Shown: piece by piece, positions 10,901-24,199 of the stretch
Numbering within the stretch: position 1 is the stretch's first letter
How the letters are laid out: each line of letters begins with the position of its first letter
DNA from: Microglena sp. YARC
Lineage: Eukaryota > Chlorophyta > Chlorophyceae > Chlamydomonadales > Chlamydomonadaceae
Assembly (NCBI GenBank): GCA_022414725.1
Contig: CM039462.1
Coordinates: forward strand, 39,839,668-39,903,667
Length of the DNA stretch: 64,000 nt
Direction of reading: 5' to 3'
Made by a program: the position numbers and the translations under genes
The notes under the pieces: model-generated
The model's input: only the letters and a program-made list of their open reading frames with translations
Databases searched by the model: none
What the model was told of the DNA's origin: nothing

Positions 10901-13900
10901 AAGGGCTCCAACATGAATCGGTTCACCACCATCTGCGTGGCCCTCCTGCCCAACAGCCGCAGGGTGCCTTCACTCTGGTCCGGGACCTCAGACCATCGCT
11001 TATTAAGGGGGGGCCCCCAGTTGCCCCTCACCCTCCCCGCCCCAGCGCCCCCACCCTCCTCCTTGACCCCAGATGGGTAGGGGTCTCTACCTGAACCTTG
11101 ATGTTCCATGAGACCCATTCTAGAGCTCTTGAAGCCACCTGCATTGTAAAAAATGAAAATTAGAAGGCCATGCCCGTGAAGAGGTATGACTGCAGCCAGT
11201 TCCAACTTCCAAGATAACATGAGAGCAGGGGGCAAAAGTATTGTTAGCTTTTCTCAGGGAGAAAGCATGGCATTGAAAATTGAAAATTAGTACGCAATGC
11301 CACAGGCATGAGATTGAGGGAACACTCCCGTTTGCATGCATGTGTACATACTGGAGAATAGATACCATGTTGGGTTCATTTGGTTTTGCAGTCCCTCTGC
11401 GCATGAGCTTGGGCTACCCCGCCACAGCACGGAGGGAAGTTCTCTACTTCTTACAAGGGGCAAATCCGAGAAATACCTGCGTCGTAATTGAAATTGAAAT
11501 TGTTACATCCGTGTTATACAGTTACTCACAGGACGTGATGTTTAGGACACCACAGCGTAAGCCGGAGCTAGCTATAGTCACCGTGCCTACAGCTACACCC
11601 ACACATACACACACAGCCACCCATACCTACAGCTACACCCACACATACACACACAGCCACCCATACCTACAGCTACACCCACACATACACACACAGCCAC
11701 CCATACTTACAGCTACACCCACACATACACACACAGCCACCCATGCCTACAGCAACACCCACACATACACACACATACACACACATACACCCATATCTAC
11801 AGCTACACCCACACATACACACACAGCCACCCATACCTACAGCTACACCCTCACATACACACACAGCCACCCATGCCTACAGCAACACCCACACATACAC
11901 ACACAGCCACCCATACCTACAGCTACACCCACACATACACACACAGCCACCCATACCTACAGCAACACCCACACATACACACACAGCCACCCATGCCTAC
12001 AGCTACACCCACACATACACACACAGCCACCCATACCTACAGCTACACCCACACATACACACACAGCCACCCATACCTACAGCTACACCCACACATACAC
12101 ACACAGCCACCCATGCCTACAGCAACACCCACACATACACACACAGCCACCCATACCTACAGCTACACCCACACATACACACACAGCCACCCCTGCCTAC
12201 AGCAACACCCACACATACACACACAGCCACCCATGCCTACAGCAACACCCACACATACACACACAGCCACCCGGAGCTAGCTATAGTCACCGTACCTGCG
12301 TCGTAACCCTCTTGCAGGTTACCCTCTGGCTTGACCTTTCCAGGGGTGGGCAGCCGCTCTCCGTCTTCCAGCCCTGCCATAGAGCTCCGCCGCAACAGCA
12401 AGCTCTTGGAGTGGACCTCGGCGGGGCTTGAGTCGTCGCGCCGCTCAGCGCTGTCCTCACCCGGCACTGTGGTGAGGGTGGGTTGGGGGTAGGGGTGGGG
12501 TGGGTTGGGGTTGGGGTTGGGGGGTGGGAGTGGGCAGGTGAGGGGTTGGTGGGGTGGGGCTGGACCTCGGCAGGGCTGGAGGAGTCACGCCACTCAGCCG
12601 TGTCGTAACCGGAAACTGTGGTGAGGGTGGGTTGGAATTTGGGTTTGGGGTGGGGGTAGGGGGGTGGGTGTTGAGGGTGGGCGGGTGTGTTCTGTTTGTT
12701 GAGGGTGGGCGGGTGTATTGTCTGTCCGACCGACGACCGAGACGAAGCCTGAAACGGCAGCCAACTGTCTCAGGGGATGCTATTTGTACTACAAAATTAG
12801 GACCTGAATCTTAATCTGAATCTAGTTTTTTAATACGTCCTAAGTCCTTTAATACTCTTTATTTTTTAAAGGGGGTTGCTACATACACTGAGCCATTTTA
12901 TAAAGGCACATAGAACACAATGCACAAAACACAACGCAACACAGCCACAGCTGAATTCAAAACAACACAACAAACTTTAATTTCAAAAGTTGCGCACCAG
13001 TATGCATTTCTAGTGTAGTCGGCCTAGCTATAAAGAGTACTATTCATTTATTTTATTCACACCGTTATGACCGTCTAAGGAGCTCATGCAGCATCCGATT
13101 CAGCCACAGCAGAAATCAATACATACAAACCCAACGCAACAAAATTTATTATAAGTTCAATTTAATTGCGCACCGTTCTGCTTTCCCAAGGAGCTCATGC
13201 GGCGTCCAATCCGCCCAGCCCCTGCCACAGTTGCACCTGACTCCCTCTGTTGCTCATCCGACACCTCATCCAACACAGACCCCTTCAGCCCTGCCACTGC
13301 CACTGCCCATTGCGCACCGTTCTGCTTTCCTAATGAGCTCATGCGGCGTCCGATCCGCCCAGCCCCTGCCACTGTTGCATCTGACTCCCTCTGTTGCTCA
13401 TCCGACCCCAACACCTCAGCCAGCACAGACCCCTTCAGCCCTGCCACTGCCACTGCCCATTGCGCACCGTTCTGCTTTCACAAGGAGCTCATGCGGCGTC
13501 CGATCCGCCCTGCCCCTGCCACTGTTGTATCTGACTCTCTCTGTTGCTCATCCGACCCCAACACCTCAGCCAGCACAGACCCCTTCAGCCCTGCCCCTGC
13601 CCCTGCCACTGCCCATTGCGCACCGTTCTGCTTTCACAAGGAGCTCATGCGGCGTCCGATCCGCCCTGCCCCTGCCACTGTTGTATCTGACTCTCTCTGT
13701 TGCTCATCCGACCCCAACACCTCAGCCAGCACAGACCCCTTCAGCCCTGCCCCTGCCACTGCCACTGCCCATTGCGCACCGTTCTGCTTTCACAAGGAGC
13801 TCATGCGGCGTCCGATCCGCCCAGCCCCTGCCACTGTTGTATCTGACTCTCTCTGTTGCTCATCCGACCCCAACACCTCAGCCAGCACAGACCCCTTCAG

Positions 13901-16900
13901 CCCTGCCCCTGCCACTGCCACTGCCCATTGCGCACCGTTCTGCTTTCACAAGGAGCTCATGCGGCGTCCGATCCGCCCTGCCCCTGCCACTGCTGTATCT
14001 GACTCTCTCTGTTGCTCATCCGACCCCAACACCTCAGCCAGCACAGACCCCTTCAGCCCTGCCACTGCCACTGCCCATTGCGCACCGTTCTGCTTTCACA
14101 AGGAGCTCATGCGGCGTCCGATCCGCCCTGCCCCTGCCACTGTTGTATCTGACTCTCTCTCTGTTGCTCATCCGACCCCAACACCTCAGCCAGCACAGAC
14201 CCCTTCAGCCCTACCCCTGCCCCTGCCATTGCCCATTGCGCACCGTTCTGCTTTCCCAAGGAGCTTATGCGGCGTCCGATCCGCCCAGCCCCTGCCACTG
14301 TTGCATCTGACTCCCTCTGTTGCTCATCCGACCCCAACACCTCAGCCAACACAGACCCCTTCAGCCCTGCCACTGCCACTGCCCATTGCGCACCGTTCTG
14401 CTTTCCCAATGAGCTCATGCGGCGTCCGATCCGCCCTGCCCCTGCCACTGTTGCATCTGACTCTCTCTGTTGCTCATCCGACCTCAACACCTCAGCCAGC
14501 ACAGACCCCTTCAGCTCCCCAGACTCCAGCCGGCTGCTGAAACGATGCACATCCTCGGTTTTCAACTCCCCAGATTCCATGGTCGAGATCTCCACTTCAT
14601 CAGCAGGGTCCATGCTCACCGACCTCCAGAGAACTGCGGGAGATATGCCCTTCACTCTTGACAGGGTCGGGTTACGTGTCAGCAGACGAGACCCCGGTGG
14701 CACCCCAGACCCGCCGTCCTCCAACCTGTTGAGGCGCTTGCCGAAAGGGGGCAGACCAGCCCCGGGCCCAGCCACGTTGGTCTGGAACGCGGTGGATCTG
14801 TAGGAGACGTGTGCAGCTGAGGGGGGAGGGGGGGCATCGTCTATGGGGCAGATCTCCATATCCTCCACCCCGTCGTCGTTGACCGCACAAGGGGCGGCTT
14901 CAGCTGCGGGCTTCTCTTGCTCCACACCACCCGCCCCGGCAGCTGGGCTTACACCCTCCGTCTCCATATCGCTGCCTGCTTCTACGTCAACAGACCTGCC
15001 AACTTTCTTCTCTACAGGACTGCCTGTTTCCATATGAGCGGGGCTGCCAGGCTTCTTATCTGCGGGGCTGCCTGCTTCACTGTCAGCACCAAGGCTGTCC
15101 TTCTTCTCTACAGGACTGCCTGTATCTATGTCAGCGGGGCTATCACCTTTCTTTTCTCCAAGGTGGCCTCTTTCCATGCTAGCACCAAGGTCATCCTTCT
15201 TCTCTACAGGGCTGCCTGTTTCTATGTCAGCGACGCCGTCACCCTTCTTTTCTACAGGGCTGCCTTTATCTCTGTCAGCTGGGCTATCACCCGTCTTTTC
15301 TACTGGGCTGTCTGTTTTCATGCCAGCACCAAGGTCGTCCTTCTTCTCTACAGGGCTGCCTACATCTATGTCGGCTGGGCTGCCACCTTTGGTCCCTACA
15401 GGGCTGCCTGTTTCCATGTCAGCCTCCCCTGCGCCCTGCCCATGCCCCGCACCACCAGCCATAGTCTCAGTCATCGCTTCTATCGTCATGCCTCGCGCAG
15501 CATCATGCTTCATGGTACCAGCCTCAGGGGAATGTGATGCTTCGCCCTTTGGATCCAGACATTCCTCACCCTCACCAGCCACAGCTTCAGGGGAAGGTGA
15601 CGCTTCGCCCTTGGGATCAAGACGCTCCTCACCATCACCAGCCACAGGGGAAGGTGAAGCCTCTCCTTTTGAATTCAGACGCTCTTCACCCTCGCCAGCC
15701 ACAGCCTCAGGGGAAGGTGATGCTTCGCCCTTTTGCATCAGACGCTCCTCACCATCACCAGCCACAGTCTCAGGGGAAGATGATGCTTCGGCCTTTGGAT
15801 TTAGACGCTCCTCACCCTCACCTTCACCAGCCACAGCCTCCGTCATCGTTTCACTCCTCATACCTGGCTCCTTCTCACCATCCACCTCATGCTCCCCTGC
15901 ATGCTCTTCTGTGCATGTGCCTTCCCCATGACCAGAGGCGGGCTTCGAGGGGGTGGCTTCAGTTTTGGCGTTCAGACTTCCTGGGCCAATTTTGCCAGAA
16001 CCCAGGTCTTCCTTCTTCCCTACAGGGCTGCATGTATCTATGTCAGCAGGGCTGCCTCCCTTCATATCTGAAGGTCTGCCTGTTTCTATGTCATTGGGGC
16101 TACCACCTGTCTTTTCTACTGGGCGGTCTGTTTCCATGCCAGCACTAAGGTCGTCCTTCTTCTCTACAGGGCTGCCTGTATTTATGTCAGTGGGGCTAAC
16201 ACCCTTCTTTTCTACTGGGCAGTCTGTTTCCATGCCAACGGGGCTGTCACGTGTCTTTATTACTGGGCTACCTATTTCCATGCCAGCACCAAGGTCACCC
16301 ACAGAATCTGCAGGGGGAGCTTCCTCCTTTACTTTAGAGACTTCCTCTGTTGAGGGGGGGAAGTTCAGTGTGGCAGTGGCAGTGGCTGCACTCCTCTTCT
16401 TGTCATCCACCTTGGCCAGAGTGTCCTCCGCTTTCGAAGATGGGAAGTCCTGCGGGTCGTTGGGTACACTATCCTCCTTGTCGTCCTGTAACCTCTCCTC
16501 CTCGACCCCGCTCGGACTGGGAGACATGTGGGTTTTGGGGCTGTCTGGCATTGCTAGATGGGGCACTCCAGTAGCTGGGCTGTCAGCTTTACTAGATGGG
16601 CTGTCTGCCTTGCTATATGGGAGCTTGCTATCAGTCTCTGCAGGTGGGCTGTCAGCCTTGCTAGATGGGCTGTCCGCCTTGCTAGGTACGGGCTTCCTAT
16701 CAGTCTCAGCAGGAGGGCTGTCTGAGTGCATCACCTCCTCCTTAATTTGTTCAGGGAGGTCATTTGCATCAGAATCCCTCATCTCCGTAGCCCCATCTTC
16801 TGTCCCCCAAGAGCTCGGGAGAAAAGGAACTTTCCCGTTACCACTCATCGCCGCTGGGGTTGCGATCTCAATATCACCTGAGAGAAAGGGAGAGAGAGGG

Positions 16901-19900
16901 AGTGAGAGGGAAAGACAGGGAGAGAGAGGGAGGGAGAGGGGGGAAGAGGGAGGGAGAGGGCAGAGAGGGGAGAGAGGGAGGGAGAGGGGGAAAGAGGGAG
17001 GGAGAGGGAAAGAGAGGGAGAGAAAGGGGAGAGAGGAGAGAGAGGGGGTCCGGGGGGGTGGGGTGGGGGGGATGGGGGGTGGGGGGGGGGGTAGGGAGAC
17101 AATGACATGATGTAGCTAAATTCCAAGGAGGTCATTCAAACCTGCTATGTGTACTGCTAGGTGTACTGCTATGTGTACTGCTATGTGTACAGCTATGTGT
17201 ACTGCTAGGTGTGCTGCTATGTGTACTGCTAGGTGTGCTGCTAGGTGTACTGCTAGGTGTGCTGCTAGGTCTACTACTAGGAGTATTGCTAGGTGTACTA
17301 CTAGGTGTGCTGCTAGGTCTACTGCTAGGTCTACTGCTAGGTGTATTGCTAGGTCTATTGCTAGGTCTACTGCCAGGTCTACTGCTAGGTCTGTTAGTAA
17401 CGCTCTTGACCCACGCGGCCATCAGGCAGCTTCAACTCCACTCCACTCCACACCACACAGTGCTGTCCTACTCAGTGCTTCATCACACAACACAATACCA
17501 CACTAGTCATCACAACACCATGCGACACAACATTGCACAAAACCACACCAGTTGTAGCAACGCCACACAACAATATGGTGGATTATGCAGTGCAACACAA
17601 CACTACATGACACAACACAATGCCACACAACGGTATGGTGGAGTATACGGTGCAAGACAACACTACATGAAACAAAACAACACCACACAATAATATGGTG
17701 GATTATGCAGTGCAACACAACACTACATGACACAACACAACGCCACACAACAATATGCTGGATTATGCAGTTCAACACAACACTACATGACACAACACAA
17801 CACAACGCCACACAACACAATACAATTCTGGATAAGACAGCGCAACACCACACAACACTACACGGCACAACACAATGCCACACAACAGTATGCCAGATTA
17901 TGCCGCGCAACACGACAATACAAGACACTACTCAGACCTTCGTGGGATGCGTTGCCGGGGCTGGTTTTTTTTAGTTGTGACAGAATTTCACCCCAGGAGG
18001 TGGATCTCCCGACACAAACCAGCGACACCGAGGATTCAGTTCAAAAGGTTTTGCAGGGGCTACGTATGGGTCTGCTTAAGGCAATGTTGGATAAGTATAG
18101 CTCCTTTCAGTGATGTACATTGGTCTAGTGGTAGACCAAATCGCTTGAGGATAAAGAGTCGGGGGTTCGATCCCCCCTTCGGTCGCTCTTGGCGTTGCAG
18201 GTCGTCGTCAACCGCGATGGTAGCTTGTCCAGTTGAGGTGGGAGACCGCTCCCCACCTGCGTACGACGGGCTCCCTTATCACCACGCCCCACCAGGCGTT
18301 ATCATTACCTGTTGGATAAGAATGTGCAACGCAACACTGCCGAAACACAAAAACATACATTTAAGACGCCAATACATCCCTTAAAGATACAAATACATGC
18401 ATTTAAGACACTAATACATCCTTTCACAAATACATACATGTATGGCATCAATACATCCCTTTGCAAGTACATCCCTTCACAGATAAATACATTAACGACA
18501 CCAATACATCCCTTCACAACGACATAAATGTAAGGCACAAATACATCCCTCACACCTGCATGAATGTAAGGCACAAATACATCCCACACAAATGCATACA
18601 TTTAAGACATCAATACAACCCTTCACAACTACATAAATGTAAGGCACTAACACATCCCTTCACAAATACATACATTCAAGACACTAATACATCTCTTCAC
18701 AAATACATATATAAAATATTTACAAATACATCCCTTCACAGATACATACATAAACGACACAAATTCATCCCTTCACACCTGCATAAATGTAAGTCACAAA
18801 TACATCCCTCACAAGTGCATACATTTAAGACATCAATACAACCCTTCACAACTACTAAAATGTAAGGCACAAATATATCCTTCACAGATACATACATTAA
18901 CGACACCAATACATCCCTTCACACCTGCATAAATGTAAGGCACAAATACTTCCCTCACAAATGCATAAATTTAAGACATCAATACAACCCCTCACACCTA
19001 CATAAATGTAAGGCACAAATGCATCCCTCACAAATGCATAAATTTAAGACATCAATACAACCCCTCACACCTACAGAAATGTAAGGCACAAATGCATCCC
19101 TCACAAATGCATAAATTTAAGACATCAATACAACCCCTCACACCTACATAAATGTAAGGCACAAATGCATGAAGTTGAGACACCAATAAGGGCATTTAAG
19201 ACACCAATAAATACCTTCATGGGATGCGTCATCGGGGCTAGTTGTGGGTCTGCTTGGCCCAGAGTGATGGTTGTTGCTGCCATGTGGAGGCGCAAGGGTT
19301 CCATGCGCAAGCCTAGGTGGATTGCCGCAACCTGCTTGGTTCAGTGGGTGTGTGGGTGTGGGTGTGTGGGTGTGGGTGTGGGTGTGTGGGTGTGGGTTTG
19401 TAGGTGCGGGTGTGTGGGTGTGAGTGGGGGGGGGGGGGAGCTGGGTGCTTTAAGGTGGGTGGGGAGCTGGATACTTCAAGGTTCCAGGCTGGCAACCAAC
19501 CATAAAACCGAGGAGAAGAAAACAGTCGTGTTATTTCGTGCCATGAAATTGTATGGAGAATGATATGGTAATAAAAGTAATGATTACGTCTGGTGGAACG
19601 TATTTTTAAGGGAGCGACGTCTTACGGCGGTACAGAATGGGCTGCTACTTTACCTGGACAAAGCGAATGAGATGGTATTGAATGTGATTAATAGATCCCT
19701 GGTTCCGGGGGTATCTCACGGGGTGACTGGGCAGTGGAAGATCAGCAGTTCAGAGTTGGCTGTAGAACCATGTAACAATCCAATCCCAGAATGTGATCAA
19801 TGCACTTTTGGTGCATTGTCGCATGGTACCAGGGTACTTCCATTGACCAAACTGGCAAGCGCTTTAGCGCACTTGAGAATAAAAACTGCGCTTTGTAATG

Positions 19901-22900
19901 CAAAAAGCACAAAAATGCTTGCTGCGCCCACAGGGGGTTGCAAAAAACTGCGCGAAACGCGCAGTGGGGATCAAAAAGGCAGCGCGCCAGCGCGCAAAAG
20001 CGCGCGCTTGGAAGTAACCTGCATGGTACATCATGGCGAGAAGATGGCGTGCAATATTATATTGCTCTTGGCATTGGCGGTTGGCCCCAGATTCTCAGAT
20101 AAGAATCAGATTCAAGATGATACGCTGGGTGTCTTAGGGGATGACAGCTCCCCCCCCTCTCCCTACCCCTATTGGTGTTTGGCCCATGTGCAACCAAACA
20201 GGCTGCCCCCTCAACCTCACACCTTGTTATCAGGCGTACTATATATTTATGTATTGCTCTTTGCGTGCAATAAATGCACTTTTGGTGCATTGTCGGATGA
20301 TGCACCGTGGCGTGAGAGAGTGGCATGGAGAAGGATCTTGGCCTTGGCATGTGATTAGTGCACTTTTTGTTTAAGGTCATTCACTCCATGAATTGGGATG
20401 TACACAAAACATGACCCGTACATGACCCGTACACAAAACATCGTACGGTGCAGCGTGGCCGGAAGAGAAGGATCTTGGCCTTGGCCAGTGTGTGCTGTGT
20501 GTGGTATGTGTGTGTGGTGTGTGGTTTGTGGTTATGGTATGGAGATGGTATGGAGATGGCATGGAGAAGGATCGTGGCCTTGGCATGTGATTAGTGCACC
20601 TTTTTTTAGGACTTTCACCCCAGGAGGTGCGACCCGTACACAAAATAGCACCCACTGAGGGTTCAGAAAGTCCTGCCTAAGGCAGAGAAAGTCTTGAGGA
20701 GGAGATAGTCCCCCTCCCTTCTGCAACGCGTCGCCATTCCTTCGCTGCATGGCGACGCATGGGTCCAGCTAGACTAGACAGAAATACCCCCCCCCCCCCC
20801 CCCCCACACACACACACCCCCACCCCCACCCCACCCACACACACACCGGTTGTACTCACTGGGGTCTCTCAACCAAGTTGCTCAATTTGCGACGCGATGC
20901 ATGAAAGAGAAAAACGAAAGTCCTGCTGTTGGAGTATTGCAGGTTCAGTTACCTCAGTCCGCCCTCTCTTAGTATCTTCTTTCTTTTGCCAGGTGACAGA
21001 AAATAGTAATATCATTTTATGATTTATGATATATATTAATAGTATGGTATTACCAAAAGCCCATCCCAAAATATAATGGCACATCTTCTTCCTTTCGCCA
21101 GCTGACAGAAAATAGTAATACTATTTTATTATTTATAATATATATTAATAGTATCGTATTACCAAAGGCTCATCCCAAAATATAATAGCATATCTTATTT
21201 CTTTCGCCAGCTGACAGAAAATATTAATACTATTATATAATTTATAATATCTATTAATAGTATCGTATTACCAAAGGTTCATCCCAAAATGTAATAGCAT
21301 ATCTTCTTTCTTTCGCCAGCTAACAGTGAGCAGTCTGAACTGGGACTGGCTCAGGTTTAGCCTGAAACCGTTTTGGCAAACGGTCGTATGCCAATTATTT
21401 GTGCTAATTTGGTAGTAGTATTAACTACCCAAGTTAACTCAGCCCGCAGACAGTGAGCAGCCAGAACTGGGACTGACTCAGGTTTGGCCTGAAACCCGTT
21501 TGGCAAACGGCCTTTTTTCCAATTATTTGTGCCAGTTTCGGTAGTAGTATAAACTAACCATGTTAACTCAGCCCGAATACAGTGAGCAGCCAGAACTGGG
21601 ACTGACTCAGGTTTGGCCAGAAGCCCGTTTGGCAAACGGTCGTTTGCCAATCATTCGTGCGTATTCCGTTGTTGTATTAACCACCCATGTTAATCAGCCT
21701 GCATACAGTGAGCAGCCTGAACTGGGACTGACTCAGGTTTGGCCTTAAGCCGGTTTGGCAAACGGTCGTTTGCCAATTATTTGTGCCTATTTAGCAGTAG
21801 TATTAACTACCCATGTTAACTCAGCCCGCATACAGTGAGCAGTCTGAACTGGGACTGACTCAGGTTTGGCCTGAAACCCGTTTGGCAAACAGTCGTTAGC
21901 TAATTAGTTGCGCCTATTCAGTAGTAGTATTAACTACCTAAGTTAACTCAGCCGGCAGACAGTGAGCAGCCTGAGGGCTGATAGACCATTTTATCCAGCC
22001 CTAACTCATTATGCCTTTCAAAACATCCAAGGGTACACCAGCAAGTCAACCAGACGCCCCGCGGACAGTGAGCAGCCTGGAGGCTGATAGACCATTTATC
22101 CAGCCCTAACTCATTATGTCTTTCAACAAATCCAAGGGTATACCAGCAAGTCAACCAGACAACTGCCTTATATCCAAAGCTTTTCTTGTCGGCCACGAGC
22201 AGCAGATTCTTGGCAGCTCTCCTGGCTTGCTACCAGGTACGAGGCATATCTTTCCTTTCCAGGCTACAAGCAGCAGCTTCTAGGCAGCTCTCCTGGCTTG
22301 CTACCATGTATAAGACATAGCTTTTCTTTTTGGCTACGAGCAGCAGCTTCTAGGCAGCTCTCCTGGCTTGCTCCCATGTATGAGGCATAGCTTTTCTTGT
22401 CGACCACGAGCAGCAGCTTCTATGCAGCTCTCCTGGCTTGCTACCATGTACGAAGCATAGTTTTTATTGTCGACCACGAGCAGCAGCTTCTATGCAGCTC
22501 TCCTGGCTTGCTACCATGTACGAAGCATAGCTTTTATTGTCGACCACGAGCAGCAGCTTGTAGGCAGCTCTCCTGGCTTGCTACCATGTGTGAGGCATAG
22601 CTTTTATTTTTGGCTACGAGCAGCAGCTTCTATGATGCTCTCATGGCTTGCTACCATGTATGAGACATAGCTTTTCTTTTCAGCTACGATCAGCAGCTTC
22701 TAGTCAGCTCTCCTGGTTTGCTGCCCGGCCAAACCTTAAGCAACCTAGTGTATCTGGAAGCTGTCAGAATCAGCTCTACGGCACTGATGAAATCTTATAG
22801 CTGACAGCATCAGCTCTCCGGTACTGTTGAAATCTGATAGCTGACAGAATCAGCTCTCCGGTGATGTTGAAATCTGGTTGCTGACAGAATCATCTAGTAG

Positions 22901-24156
22901 CTGACAGAATCAGCTCTCCGGTACTGTAGAAATCTGGTACCTGACAGAATCAGCTCTCCTGCACTGTTGAAATCTGATAGCTGACAGAATCAGCTCTCCC
23001 GTTCTGTTGAAATCTTATAGCTGATAGAATCACCTGGTAGCTTACAAAATCAGCTCAGGTATTGTTGAAATCTTGTAGCTGACAGAGTCATCTGGTAGCT
23101 GACAGAATCATCTGGTAGCTGTCAGTACCGGCTCTCCGGTACAGTTGAAATCTTGTAGCTGACAGAATCATATGGTAGCTGACAGAATCAGCTCTCCTGT
23201 ACTGTTGAAATCTGGTAGCTGACAGAATCATTTGGTAGCTTACAGAATCAGCTCTCCGGCACAGTTGAAATCTTGTAGCTGACAGAATCATCTGGTAGCT
23301 GACAGAATCAGCTCTCCGGTACTGTTGAATACTCGTAGCTGACAGAATCATTTGGTAGCTTACAGAATCAGCTCTCCGGCACAGTTGAAATCTTGTGGCT
23401 GACAGAATCATCTGGTAGCTGACAGAATCAGCTCTCCGGTACTGTTGAATACTCGTAGCTGACAGAATCATGTGGTAGCTGACAAAATCAGCTTCCCGGA
23501 CCTGATGAAATCTTGGGGCTTCGCCTATAGGCTGGCTCAGGGAGCTGCCTAGAAGCTGTTGCTCTTAGCTGAAAATAAAAGCTATGCTTCTATAGTAAGT
23601 GGAATCACAGGACAGCGGTGGCTGTCACAGTCAGATAATTAAGGAACAGCAGTATGATATCATGTCAGTATATGATATCATATGATGCCGGCAGTCTGCC
23701 TAGGCTCAAATAACCATTTATATGCAATATCATATGATGCAATTGTTTTGATAGCATATGATATCGTACTCGCCTTTGGTCAACATCATATGATATGCCG
23801 GTCCCTAAGTATAATTGAACTTGAATGCTGGTGGTCAAGCGTAGGGGGGTAGATTATTGTTGGGCATCCCTCACGTTCTCCGTCTGAGAAGAGGCGGGCA
23901 AGTTCCTTGACTACCATTTGGCTGCCCTCCTTTGTCAGGGCATTTTCCCCGCTACCTGTAGCGCTCACTACTTTGGAACCTGTTAGGGCCACAAATTCTG
24001 CTACCCTTACACCCAAACCACAAACCCCCAATTGGCTAACCTCTTTCATGTATACTTCTCGCAACCTGTCAACACTTTCTGTATGCACACCTAGCATATG
24101 AGCTCCAGACCCAGGCCAGTCCTCTTATCAATATCCAACTATACACATTCCCATCA

Positions 24157-24199
<43 letters not shown>

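Noticed and set aside
11280..12431. 383-codon plus-strand frame rich in Thr/His/Pro
   Set aside because: Crosses the 40-bp satellite and the antisense of exon 4; no independent coding signature.
13197..14540. 447-codon plus-strand frame (MRRPIRPAPATV repeats)
   Set aside because: Antisense of the exon 3-derived array; the minus strand has the splice sites and non-repeat coding continuation.
17132..17422. TPSS/RPSS repeat as an exon of the AFF-like gene
   Set aside because: 12-bp minisatellite with no convincing acceptor and donor pair in phase with exons 2 and 3.
18117..18190. tRNA gene
   Set aside because: A and B boxes are present, but no complete cloverleaf; flanking TSD and conserved tail show a SINE.
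19672..20358. 228-codon plus-strand frame as a gene
   Set aside because: Spans duplicated intron motifs; no recognisable domain, and it lies opposite an intron of the AFF-like gene.
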